Shown here piece by piece: positions 1 through 10,600 of a DNA stretch of 64,000 nucleotides. A model generated the notes under the pieces. It made no database searches, was not told the DNA's origin, and saw nothing but the letters and a program-made list of their open reading frames with translations. This DNA is from Macrostomum hystrix (taxonomy: Eukaryota > Platyhelminthes > Macrostomidae), in assembly GCA_950097015.1 (NCBI GenBank), contig CATNEN010000003.1, positions 10,335,501 through 10,399,500 of the forward strand, written 5' to 3'. The translations under genes and the position numbers were made by a program. Every line of letters starts with the position of its first letter. The first letter of the stretch is position 1.

Positions 1-2997
1 AGCCAAGGGCTCACAGGCTCATTGCCTGCGTCTAGTCCCCCAATAGTGCAAGCCACCTCTTTAGGTGAGCTCTCGAATTGAGCCTTAGAGCTCCACTAGT
101 GCGTTGGCCCCCGCCAGCTCACGTCTAGCACTTTTCCCCTCCCTGCCTTGCTAATCTTGCCCGTCCCACCCACAAGAGCTACAGGACTGCAGCACGCGGC
201 CAATCAATACTCAGATATGTAACCCGCGTAGCGGTTATTGATTGTTATTCCAAAGGGACTTTTCTTTTAGCTAGGCGGCACTTTAGTGGGAAAGGGCACT
301 AGGATTTTTGGTTCAATATAAAGCTTTCATCACTATCCAATCACATTGCTTTAGGCCAATTTAAAGTACAATTTAAATCCTTTCCTATTGTTCGCCTCCA
401 TGTTTATTTTATCTCTTAGACAGCCCTCAGAGATGAGTGGCTAAACTCTTAGAGGGTGGGCTCTGGTGAGGCCAAGCTGAAGGCTGCGGCAGGAAGACAA
501 CTGTAAGCGCGTGTGAGAGCAATAGGGAGCTAGGGATTCGTGGGCAGATCTCTGCCGGGGTGTGGGGGATTCCTTGGTGGGTTTTCCTCTCTTCCTGGCG
601 GGTCAAAGGGTACGTGTCAAACTCCCTTGCCAATAGAGTTCCTATTCTTTCCCCCCTCCTCTCGCGACTGCCGCCACAGGAGCAAGAGCAAGGGTCAAAT
701 AATCCTTTGCTTGCGCAATCACTCAGCCAGTGTTCTGCTTTATCTCTCCAGCCTCTGATCTCCTCTACTCACACAGATTCGGATTTGTTAGTTACTTAAT
801 GTGTAAGTTGCAGTCTAATGTATAGAATGTGTCTGATGTCTTATGAGTAGGGTTCTGGCTATGGATTCTCATTCAAGTTCTTAGTACCACCTTTCTAGAC
901 CCCTGTAGCGCGAATTCAGGAATCCCCTGTTGAGGCGTGTCTCAATCCATTCTGGGGCTCTCACCCCAGTCTAAAACGGAAGTTGCAGAATGCCCTATTT
1001 TCGGCTTGTCTAGATCTGCGTGATAAACTGGGAGCTGTGTACTCCGGGGACCCAAGTTCCCAAATGTCTGCAGTGGCAACGTAGGCGCATTGGGTGGTGG
1101 CGCTACCCTAGATCAACTATCCGCTTTGCCGATAGCCTTTCCGCATTTCTACGACAAGGGCCTAGGCCGAATCGACCACCGCTACCAAGGTTAGGAGTCA
1201 GTTGCGCACGCACTACTGACGACAGTAGACTAGTTAGCCCTGTCCTGTCCGATTCCGGGCAGTCCGACACCTCTCCTTAGACTTTTAGCCAGTTTCGAGC
1301 ACTGCTTGGGGTAGGCATGGCAGTCATGTCTGTGGCCTATGGGATGAGTGGGACTGGCCAGCCTGAGGCCGATAGGACCACTCCCTGCATCCGCTGAACC
1401 TCCCTCTCTCCCTTCATCTCCTCCCTCTCTCCGCGACATCTCGCGTGTAGCTAGGCAGATATTTAAGTCGACTGTCGCCCACCTTAGGAATCTTCTCTCT
1501 TGAGGGCAGGTCAGCAGTTTCAAAACTCCCATCCATTTCAATTATTAATTTATATATAGGCCTATATATGTAATGTTGATTTACTAATACATGATTGATG
1601 CATGAAAGCCATTCTTTTGATTTTTGATCCCCATTTCTTAGGCTATGCACTTTTGTTAGCAAAGGCAATCCCTGTGTTCTGTATAAAATATGCATTTAAA
1701 TAGTAGAAAAGGATTTCTACTTTAATAAGAATTCCTTTCTCAATTTTAAAGATGTGTAACAAATGTAAATATAAGGGGCATGACTAAGTAAACAGTAAGA
1801 TAGGGCATTCTATAATTTTCTGCATTTTTAGTCAATAGTTACACTAGCCTAATAACACCCAAGAAAAGATTGGATTATATGTTACATGGCATATTTTATT
1901 CTATTGTTTTACATGTCAAGAAAATATTGGGCTCTATAGGACCAATCTTAAGGGATCAATAACAAAATATTGCTATGTTTTAGGGCTAGCTTTTGCAATT
2001 GTAGATGTAAAATGGTAGATCAAAAAGGAAGCCGAATCTTGAAGTTTGAACGTTAATCATAGAGCCTAGGTTGCCAATTTTATTTTATGTGCGTAGCATC
2101 TATATACGAGATCTATTTGTTTAAATATTTCTTTAATATGCATTTTTGTGCTTGTTTGTAGTACTATTAACTTGTATTAGTTGCACATATTTGATATCAT
2201 TAGCCACAATCAAACCATGAATATAGTATTTTTAATTTGTTTTACTGCATTTTTAAAATAGCTTACATGTGTATGCCACTTTAAAAGTAAACCATTTATT
2301 AATCATTTAACTTAAATTTTATTTACGTATGACACTACCAAATACTTTTTGTCACCCAGAAGCCATATGAAAAAGCACTGACTAGTACAAAATGCTAGGT
2401 AGTAAAATTTATAAATCCAGAATATGTATTGTCAATTTATAAGTTAGTCATCAAATTCTTGCATACTTTTATTAGTACCTGTCATTGTGTCATATGTTTT
2501 CAATCAATAGTAAGTTATTAAATCATTAAAACATCTCAATAGGAAATGAAAAGAGACTAGATTTTGCACTTGTGCATAAAACCAATAAAGAATGTAACTT
2601 AGGATGACTTTGAAACTGAGAAAAAGCTTGCTTGGCTAGACAGGCCATAGATAAAATATGAAATAATTTTGTTATGTAAATAATAACAACTAACTAGCTG
2701 GTTAGATAAAAAGTTGCTATGGAGTCTAAACGGAGGGTATATCCATAGTCTGGATCATGCTAGGTGCATGCCAGAAAAATAATTGTGAGGCTTGGGTGCA
2801 TGCTAAAAGTGCTTATTTTGCATACTTAAAAGTTCAAACAAAAAAAGCAATTTTTTTGTGCTCTACTTAATTAACCACAAACATATCAAAACGAATACCT
2901 GTGGCATACTGGAAAAATTTGTGCTGGTTATTTTTGCTTTATATAGTTTCCAACTTTACAGCATCTTAAAAATCAAAGCTAATTGTCCTATTTACAG
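1..2997. other. Unassigned region upstream of the OAF exons
   Basis: The first 1.5 kb is mixed in base composition and 1.5-3.0 kb is strongly AT-rich. I see no coding exon that can be defended, no tandem array and no RNA gene. The first exon of the OAF homologue, with its start codon, should lie here or further left, because the exon starting at 2998 has no methionine. Short open frames (for example 1020-1280 plus and 1230-1541 minus) show no recognisable protein. Confidence 0.5.
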
Positions 2998-3962
2998 CTA
3001 CTTCAAATCAGCTTTCAAATTTTTCTAGTGTCAGCTTTGTCTGACATAGGCGATGTACTGGCTGCTAAAATTGATCGCATTCTGACTCGCAACTCTATTG
3101 GTGAACCAGTTGCATATGAATTATCAGAATTATTTGCTAAACATACTACTCACAGTAGCGCTGGTAGTGTCCTAGTAGTAAGCGCCGATCCTAGGCCAGG
3201 CCAGACTGATGTATCGGCGGCATTCGATCCGGCCTCCGCTTTGGCCACGATTCGTTTAATTGTGCCGCCACAGTTAGGCACCGGAACTGATTGGCGTCAG
3301 TCGCGTCTGCCTTTGGGTTTCTGCTTTTTAATTGCCGCTCCACCTCAGGTAGTATTTAGATGGTTTTTTAATTGAAAAAATTAGCACTCCATGGATAATT
3401 ATCGACCACTCCTTAGGATCAACTTCCAATGCCTGTGCTGCGTCTGCACTTGTCGGCAATGATGAAGCAGCTGCAGTCTGTCACTATTCCCCTACCAGCC
3501 GAAGAGGATCGTGGCAAATCGGCTCACTGGGCTGGCCGGTCTGTTGCCATAGCAACTCTGGCCAAATTGTCGCCAGGCCTAGCCAAGCATTGCGCAGTAG
3601 CTGTTGGCAGTGAAGGCGCGGTGCACGCAGCTCCTGAAGATCTGACATTGTCTGCGCAATTGAAGCCAAACGATGCAGCTACGAAGAGTCTAGTCCAGTC
3701 CATTAATAATGAGAAAACTAGTTTCCCAACTTCAACTTGTCGCCAATTGTGGTATAAGGCAGTCGGTGCTGTTGATTCGTGCATCTGTCAGTTAGCAGCC
3801 TGTCTGCTTTGGTATCCTTGCGGCTTGCATTCGTGCCCAGCCGCATTGTCTGCTATTAGTTCGCCGATGCCGTGTCGCAATGACCAGTTGCGTTCTTGTC
3901 GCGTCTGTCATCAGTTTCATTTTCGAGTCGATAATGTCACAGCTTGTCCCCTGTATGCGTGA
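2998..3962 (+). CDS. OAF: OAF (out at first) homologue, two 3' exons, N-terminus not found
   Basis: Two exons: 2998-3348 after TATTTACAG, and 3417-3962 ending in TGA. They are separated by a 68-nt intron (CAG|GTAGTA to CCTTAG|GAT), phase 0, giving 298 residues without the N-terminus. OAF proteins are small secreted proteins of poorly known function, found from insects to vertebrates. Seen here: GFCFLIAAPP, resembling the ALCFV region of vertebrate OAF, and a C-terminal cysteine block with TCRQLW, CICQLAACLLWYPCGLHSC and SCRVCHQFHF, matching the family's CRQ, CVCHYGLSLAWYPCMLKYC and SCQKSYSFDF blocks in order. The opening stretch LLQISFQIFLVSALS is hydrophobic and could be part of a signal peptide begun in an upstream exon. 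The assignment rests mainly on the C-terminal block; the middle is divergent. CCDC112 follows 0.7 kb downstream on the same strand. Confidence 0.75.
3543..3556. promoter_or_regulatory. Palindromic X-box (RFX-type) motif inside the OAF exon
   Basis: GTTGCCATAGCAAC is a near-palindromic full X-box of the type bound by RFX factors. It lies in OAF coding sequence, about 1.1 kb before the CCDC112 start codon and 0.7 kb before the array of half-sites at 4279-4482. Binding is an inference. Confidence 0.35.
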
Positions 3963-4048
3963 TACAGTTTTTTAATGCAATTGTATAATATGTTATTTGC
4001 AGTATTTAATTCCTTATAAATTTACAAAAACTTTATGCATTGTTTCTC

Positions 4049-4054
4049 ATTAAA
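4049..4054 (+). terminator. Possible variant poly(A) signal of the OAF gene
   Basis: ATTAAA lies about 90 nt after the OAF stop codon, in AT-rich sequence. No AATAAA was seen closer. Confidence 0.3.
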
Positions 4055-4194
4055 AATATCAATTTTGCTAGACCAAAATTTTCTATATAATCAAATTCTG
4101 TGATATTTCTGAGCTATTTAATTTATTTCAGATTACATCAAACATTTATTAATTAGTTATTTAAATACCAGTTAGCTACCAGTTCTAAGAACAA

Positions 4195-4535
4195 TAGTAA
4201 ACAGCCCCAAACACCACAGCAACCAAGAGCACCTTGAAACCATTTTAAAACAAACACTTTAGCAGCAAATCCCATGCACCATAGCAACCGATCCCCATCA
4301 CCATAGCAACCGATCCCCATCACCATAGCAACCAGTCCTAAGCACCTAAGCACCTGCTTAAAAATCCGCTGCTTTAAAATGGCACCACAGCCTCAAATCC
4401 CAAGCTCCATAGCAACAAATCCCAAGCTCTATAGCAACAAATCCCAAGCCCCATAGCAACTAATCCTAAGCCCCATAGCAACTAATCCAAAGCCCCATTG
4501 TAACTAATCCTAAGCTCCATAGCTAGTAATCCCAA
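4195..4535 (+). repeat. 22-bp tandem repeat carrying RFX half-site motifs, upstream of CCDC112
   Basis: CCATAGCAAC begins at 4279, 4301, 4323, 4407, 4451 and 4473, with CTATAGCAAC at 4429. Spacing is 22 bp within each of the two groups. Degenerate units flank them. CCATAGCAAC is the right half of the X-box bound by RFX factors, the main regulators of ciliary genes in animals. The array ends about 140 bp before the CCDC112 start codon. Promoter function is inference. Confidence 0.6.
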
Positions 4536-4640
4536 GCATCAAGATTTTTTTCACGCTCAGAACTCAGATTTACTCTAGCCAACAAGCAGCGAAAACATTA
4601 AGTCTTTCACGATCACAGTCTCCAACCGAAACCCATCTTT

Positions 4641-4643
4641 CAG
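4641..4643 (+). promoter_or_regulatory. 3' splice acceptor just upstream of the CCDC112 start codon
   Basis: CCCATCTTTCAG ends at 4643, 27 nt before the ATG at 4671. It could accept a spliced leader in trans or join an upstream 5' UTR exon. The same arrangement precedes FAXDC2 (21353) and SYF2 (25398). Confidence 0.45.
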
Positions 4644-4670
4644 CGTAGCCGCCAGCCGAGGTTTCTTTCA

Positions 4671-7600
4671 ATGACGTCATCAGGCTTGGATCGGGTCCAG
4701 GCTTGGCGTGGCCAATCAGAATCAGCTAGACGCCAAGACATGCTACGCGATCTTCAACACCTCGACGCCGGAGCTCGCGGCATTGAACGCGACCTCCGAC
4801 AACTTCTGGCTGGTCGTCGGGCTTGCGCTGGAGTCGATTTGGCCTCTCTATTAGAATTTGACACCGAATTAAATTTCAATCGACTGGCTGACAGGCAAAA
4901 ATTACAGGTAAACATCCACTTGCTAATGAAGTCTGCTTGCAGAAGGAACTGCCTGAAATGAAGGCTTCTTGCAGAAGGAACTGCCTGAAATGAAGGCTGC
5001 TTGCAGAAGGAACTGCCTGAAATGAAGGCTTCTTGCAGAAGGAACTGCCTGAACTGAAGGCTGCTTGCAGAAGGAACTGTGCCTGAACTGAAGGCTGCTT
5101 GCAGAAGGAACTGTGCCTGAACTAAGGGCTGCCTGCAGAAGGAACTGTGCCTGAACTAAGGGCTGCTTGCAGAAGGAACTGCCTGAACTGAAGGCTGCTT
5201 GCAGAAGGAACTGTGCCTGAACTGAAGGCTGCTTGCAGAAGGAACTGTGCCTGAACTAAGGGCTGCCTGCAGAAGGAACTGTGCCTGAACTAAGGGCTGC
5301 TTGCAGAAGGAACTGTGCCTGAACTGAAGGCTGCTTGCAGAAGGAACTGTGCCTGAACTAAGGGCTGCTTGCAGAAGGAACTGTGCCTGAACTGAAGGCT
5401 GCTTGCAGAAGGAACTGTGCCTGAACTAAGGGCTGCTTGCAGAAGGAACTGTGCCTGAACTTTGCCGGGGGTTGTAGCCTAGTGGTTAAGAGCGTCGGAC
5501 TCACGACTTAAAGGTTCGGGGTTCGATAGCCGACTCCTGGAGAAATTTGTGTCCTTTAGCAAGTCACTTAACTGTGCATTGCTTCAGTTCAACCAGCTGT
5601 TAATTGTGTACCAGCATTAGTTGAGGAAATTGTCTATGGAAGTGGCGTCCTACCAGTACATGGATTAGGCAGTCGTATGCAGCATTCAATAGCTGCGGCT
5701 GTGCTGTCGGCTACACATCTGACTCAATCGGGGAAGGTGCATTCAACTATCGTGAAGAAATAAAATTTCTAAGATTGCATGAGTACCGTCTTCTTTCTAA
5801 TATACTAAAAATGAACTGTTTATTTACTTACTTGGTTGTAATTGATTTTCTCCCGAACGGCTCAACCGATTTTCACCATTTCTTCACCAAAATATGCGAA
5901 ATATGGGCAGAATTTTACACGTATTTTTATTAAGCTTAACTCCATTGCTAAGGGGATTAAATATTCGAAAAACATGATTTTTTAAAGGTCAAACCATCTT
6001 GGCCTATTGAGAATTTTACTCACTGCCACTGAATTAGAATTGCATCGTCAAATTGCGCAACAACCCCTAGCTGATTGAATTTGAAGCCTGCACTCTGGAG
6101 ACAAATTGGAAATAAATGTACACAACCAACCGTGAGACTGAGTGTACTCTATTTTCTCACTTCATTGTACAAAGCCAGAACTTTGATAATTCATTTTATA
6201 AGGCTGATTTTTGCACCCACTAACCAACAGTCGGAATAGCCGATGTGTAGGCACTAGGAATAGGTTATAGGCTAGGCTAGGGTTCGATTCTGCACTGCGT
6301 CAAATCATTTAAACTAATTTTCAGCCAGTAGTGATTGAAGATTATTTTGATTTATTTTTTTCATTTCGTAAATAAAATATCATAAATCATAGCAAATCTG
6401 AGTTTGAATCATTGCAACAATAGAGTCTAAATCATGGCAAAACCAGAGTCTGAATCATGGCTACACCAGCGTTTGAATCATGGCTAAACCAGAGTCTGAA
6501 TCATGGCTACACCAGAGTTTGAATCATGGCTACACCAGCGTTTGAATCATGGCTAAACCAGAGTCTGAATCATGGCTACACCAGAGTTTGAATCATGGCT
6601 AAACCAGAGTCTGAATCATGGCTACACCAGAGTTTGAATCATGGCTAAACCAGAGTCTGAATCATGGCTAAACCAGAGTTTGAATCATGGCTAAACCAGA
6701 GTCTGAATCATGGCTAAACCAGAGTCTGAATCATGGCTACACCAGAGTTTGAATCATGGCTAAACCAGAGTCTGAATCATGGCTAAACCAGAGTTTGAAT
6801 CATGGCTAAACCAGAGCTTGAATCATGGCTGAACCAGCGTCTGAATCATGGCTAAACCAGAGCTTGAATCATGGCTAAACCAGAGTTTGAATCATGGCTA
6901 AACCAGAGTTTGAATCATGGCTAAACCAGAGTCTGAATCTGAATCATGGCTAAACCAGCGTCTGAATCATGGCTAAACCAGAGTCTGAATCATGGCAAAA
7001 CCAGAGTCTGAATCATGGCTAAACCAGAGTTTGAATCATGGCTAAACCAGGGTCTGAATCATGGCTAAACCAGAGTTTGAATCATGGCTAAACCAGGGTC
7101 TGAATCATGGCTAAAACAGAGTTTGAATCATGGCTAAACCAGGGTCTGAATCATGGCTAAACCAGAGTCTGAATCATGGCTAAACCAGGGTCTGAATCAT
7201 GGCTAAACCAGAGTTTGCATCATGGCTAAACCAGAGTCTGAATCATGGCTAAACCAGAGTCTGAATCATGGCTAAACCAGAGTTTGAATCATGGCTAAAC
7301 CAGAGTCTGAATCATGGCTAAACCAGAGTCTGAATCATGGCAAAAATAGAGCTTGAATCATGGCTAAACCAGCGTCTGAATCATGGCTAAACCAGAGCTT
7401 GAATCATGGCTAAACCAGAGTTTGAATCATGGCTAAACCAGAGTCTGAATCATGGCTAAACCAGAGTCTGAATCATGGCTAAACCAGAGTCTGAATCATG
7501 GCAAAACCAGAGTCTGAATCATGGCTAAACCAGAGTTTGAATCATGGCTAAACCAGGGTCTGAATCATGGCTAAAACAGAGTTTAAATCATGGCAAAACC

Positions 7601-10600
7601 AGAGTCTGAATCATGGCTAAACCAGAGTTTGAATCATGGCTAAACCAGGGTCTGAATCATGGCTAAACCAGAGTCTGAATCATGGCTAAACCAGAGTCTG
7701 AATCATGGCTAAACCAGAGTCTGAATCATGGCAAAACCAGAGTCTGAATCATGGCTAAAACAGAGTTTAAATCATAGCTAAACCAGCGTCTGAATCATGG
7801 CTAAACCAGAGTTTGAATCATGGCTAAACCAGAGTTAAAATCATGGCTAAACCAGAGTTAAAATCATGGCTAAACCAGAGTCTGAATCATGGCTAAACCA
7901 GAGTCTGAATCATGGCTAAACCAGAGTCCGAATCATGGCTAAACCAGAGTTTGAATCATGGCTAAACCAGGGTCTGAATCATGGCTAAACCAGAGTCTGA
8001 ATCATGGCTAAACCAGAGTTTGAATCATGGCTAAACCAGAGTCTGAATCATGGCTAAACCAGAGTCTGAATCATGGCAAAACCAGAGTCTGAATCATGGC
8101 TAAACCAGAGTTTGAATCATGGCTAAACCAGGGTCTGAATCATGGCTAAAACAGAGTTTAAATCATGGCAAAACCAGAGTCTGAATCATGGCTAAACCAG
8201 AGTTTGAATCATGGCTAAACCAGGGTCTGAATCATGGCTAAACCAGAGTCTGAATCATGGCTAAACCAGAGTCTGAATCATGGCTAAACCAGAGTCTGAA
8301 TCATGGCAAAACCAGAGTCTGAATCATGGCTAAAACAGAGTTTAAATCATAGCTAAACCAGCGTCTGAATCATGGCTAAACCAGAGTTTGAATCATGGCT
8401 AAACCAGAGTTAAAATCATGGCTAAACCAGAGTTAAAATCATGGCTAAACCAGAGTCTGAATCATGGCTAAACCAGAGTCTGAATCATGGCTAAACCAGA
8501 GTCCGAATCATGGCTAAACCAGAGTTTGAATCATGGCTAAACCAGGGTCTGAATCATGGCTAAACCAGAGTCTGAATCATGGCTAAACCAGAGTTTGAAT
8601 CATGGCTAAACCAGAGTCTGAATCATGGCTAAACCAGAGTCTGAATCATGGCTAAACCAGAGTCTGAATCGTAGCCAACTAGAGTTTGAATCATGGCAAA
8701 ATTTTTCTTTTGTCATTGAATTGAATTTTGAGTTTGTTATCTCATAACGTCATAATGATATATATTTGTATGATAAATATTTTGCCTAATAATCATTTAA
8801 TTGTTGTTCTTCTCAATTTTCTACAAAAGAAGCTAATATAAAAATTAACTGGGCATCATCATCAATAAGGAGTCCTCATCAAATGGGGGATCATTGTCAA
8901 CTGGGCGATCATTGTCAACTGGTTGATCATTGTCAACTGGGGCTTCATTGTCAACTGGGGGAAAATTGTCAACTGGGGGATCATTGTCAACTGGGGGATC
9001 ATTGTCAACTGGGGGATCATTGTCAACTGGGGGATCATTGTGAACTGGGGGATCATTGTCAACTGGGGATCATTGTCAACTGGGGGAACATTGTCAACTG
9101 GGGGATCATTGTCAACTGGGGGATCATTGTCAACTGGGTGATCATTGTCAACTGGGGGATCATTGTCAACTGAGGGATCATTGTCAACTGGGGTATCATT
9201 ATCAACTGGGGGATCATTGTCAACTTGGGAATGATTGTCAAATGGGTGTTCATTGTCAACTGGGGGATCATTGTCAACTGTGGGATCATTGTCAACTGGG
9301 GGATCATTGTCAACAAGGGGATCATTGTGAACTGGGGGATCATTGTCAACTGGGGATCATTGTCAACTGGGGGAACATTGTCAACTGGGGGATCATTGTC
9401 AACTGGGGGATCATTGTCAACTGGGTGATCATTGTCAACTGGGGGATCATTGTCAACTGAGGGATCATTGTCAACTGGGGTATCATTATCAACTGGGGGA
9501 TCATTGTCAACTTGGGAATGATTGTCAAATGGGTGTTCATTGTCAACTGGGGGATCATTGTCAACTGGGGGATCATTGTCAACTGGGGGATCATTGTCAA
9601 CTGGGGTATCATTATCAACTGGGGGATCATTGTCAACTTGGGAATGATTGTCAACTGGGGGATCATTGTCAACTGGGGGGATCATTGTCAACTGGGGGAT
9701 CATTGTCAACTGGGTGATCATTGTCAACTTGGGGATCATTGTCATCTGAGGGATCATTGTCAACTGGGGTATCATTATCAACTGGGGATCATTGTCAACT
9801 GGGGGATCATTGTCAACTGGGGGATCATTGTCAACTGGGGGATCATTGTCAACTGGGTGATCATTGTCAACTGGGGGATCATTGTCAACTGGGGGATCAT
9901 TGTCAACTGTGGGATCATTGTCAACTGGGGGATCATTGTCAACAAGGGGATCATTGTGAACTGGGGGATCATTGTCAACTGGGGATCATTGTCAACTGGG
10001 GGAACATTGTCAACTGGGGGATCATTGTCAACTGGGGGATCATTGTCAACTGGGTGATCATTGTCAACTGGGGGATCATTGTCAACTGAGGGATCATTGT
10101 CAACTGGGGTATCATTATCAACTGGGGGATCATTGTCAACTTGGGAATGATTGTCAAATGGGTGTTCATTGTCAACTGGGGGATCATTGTCAACTGGGAG
10201 ATCATTGTCAACTGGGGGATCATTGTCAACTGGGGGATCATTGTCAACTGGGGTATCATTATCAACTGGGGATTATTTTCAACTTGGGAATGATTGTCAA
10301 CTGGGGGATCATTGTCAACTGGGGGGATCATTGTCAACTGGGGGATCATTGTCAACTGGGTGATCATTGTCAACTTGGGGATCATTGTCATCTGAGGGAT
10401 CATTGTCAACTGGGGTATCATTATCAACTGGGGATCATTGTCAACTGGGGGATCATTGTCAACTGGGGGATCATTGTCAACTGGGGGATCATTGTCAACT
10501 GGGTGATCATTGTCAACTGGGGGATCATTGTCAACTGGGGGATCATGGTCAACTTGGGGATCATTGTCAACTGTGAGATCATTGTCAACTGGGTGATCAT

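Noticed and set aside
3484-3784. Minus-strand open frames opposite OAF exon 2
   Set aside because: Shadows of the plus-strand coding exon, which carries the conserved cysteine block.
6391-8697. Possible CRISPR-like array (regularly spaced repeats)
   Set aside because: Head-to-tail 23-bp units without unique spacers, inside a eukaryotic intron.
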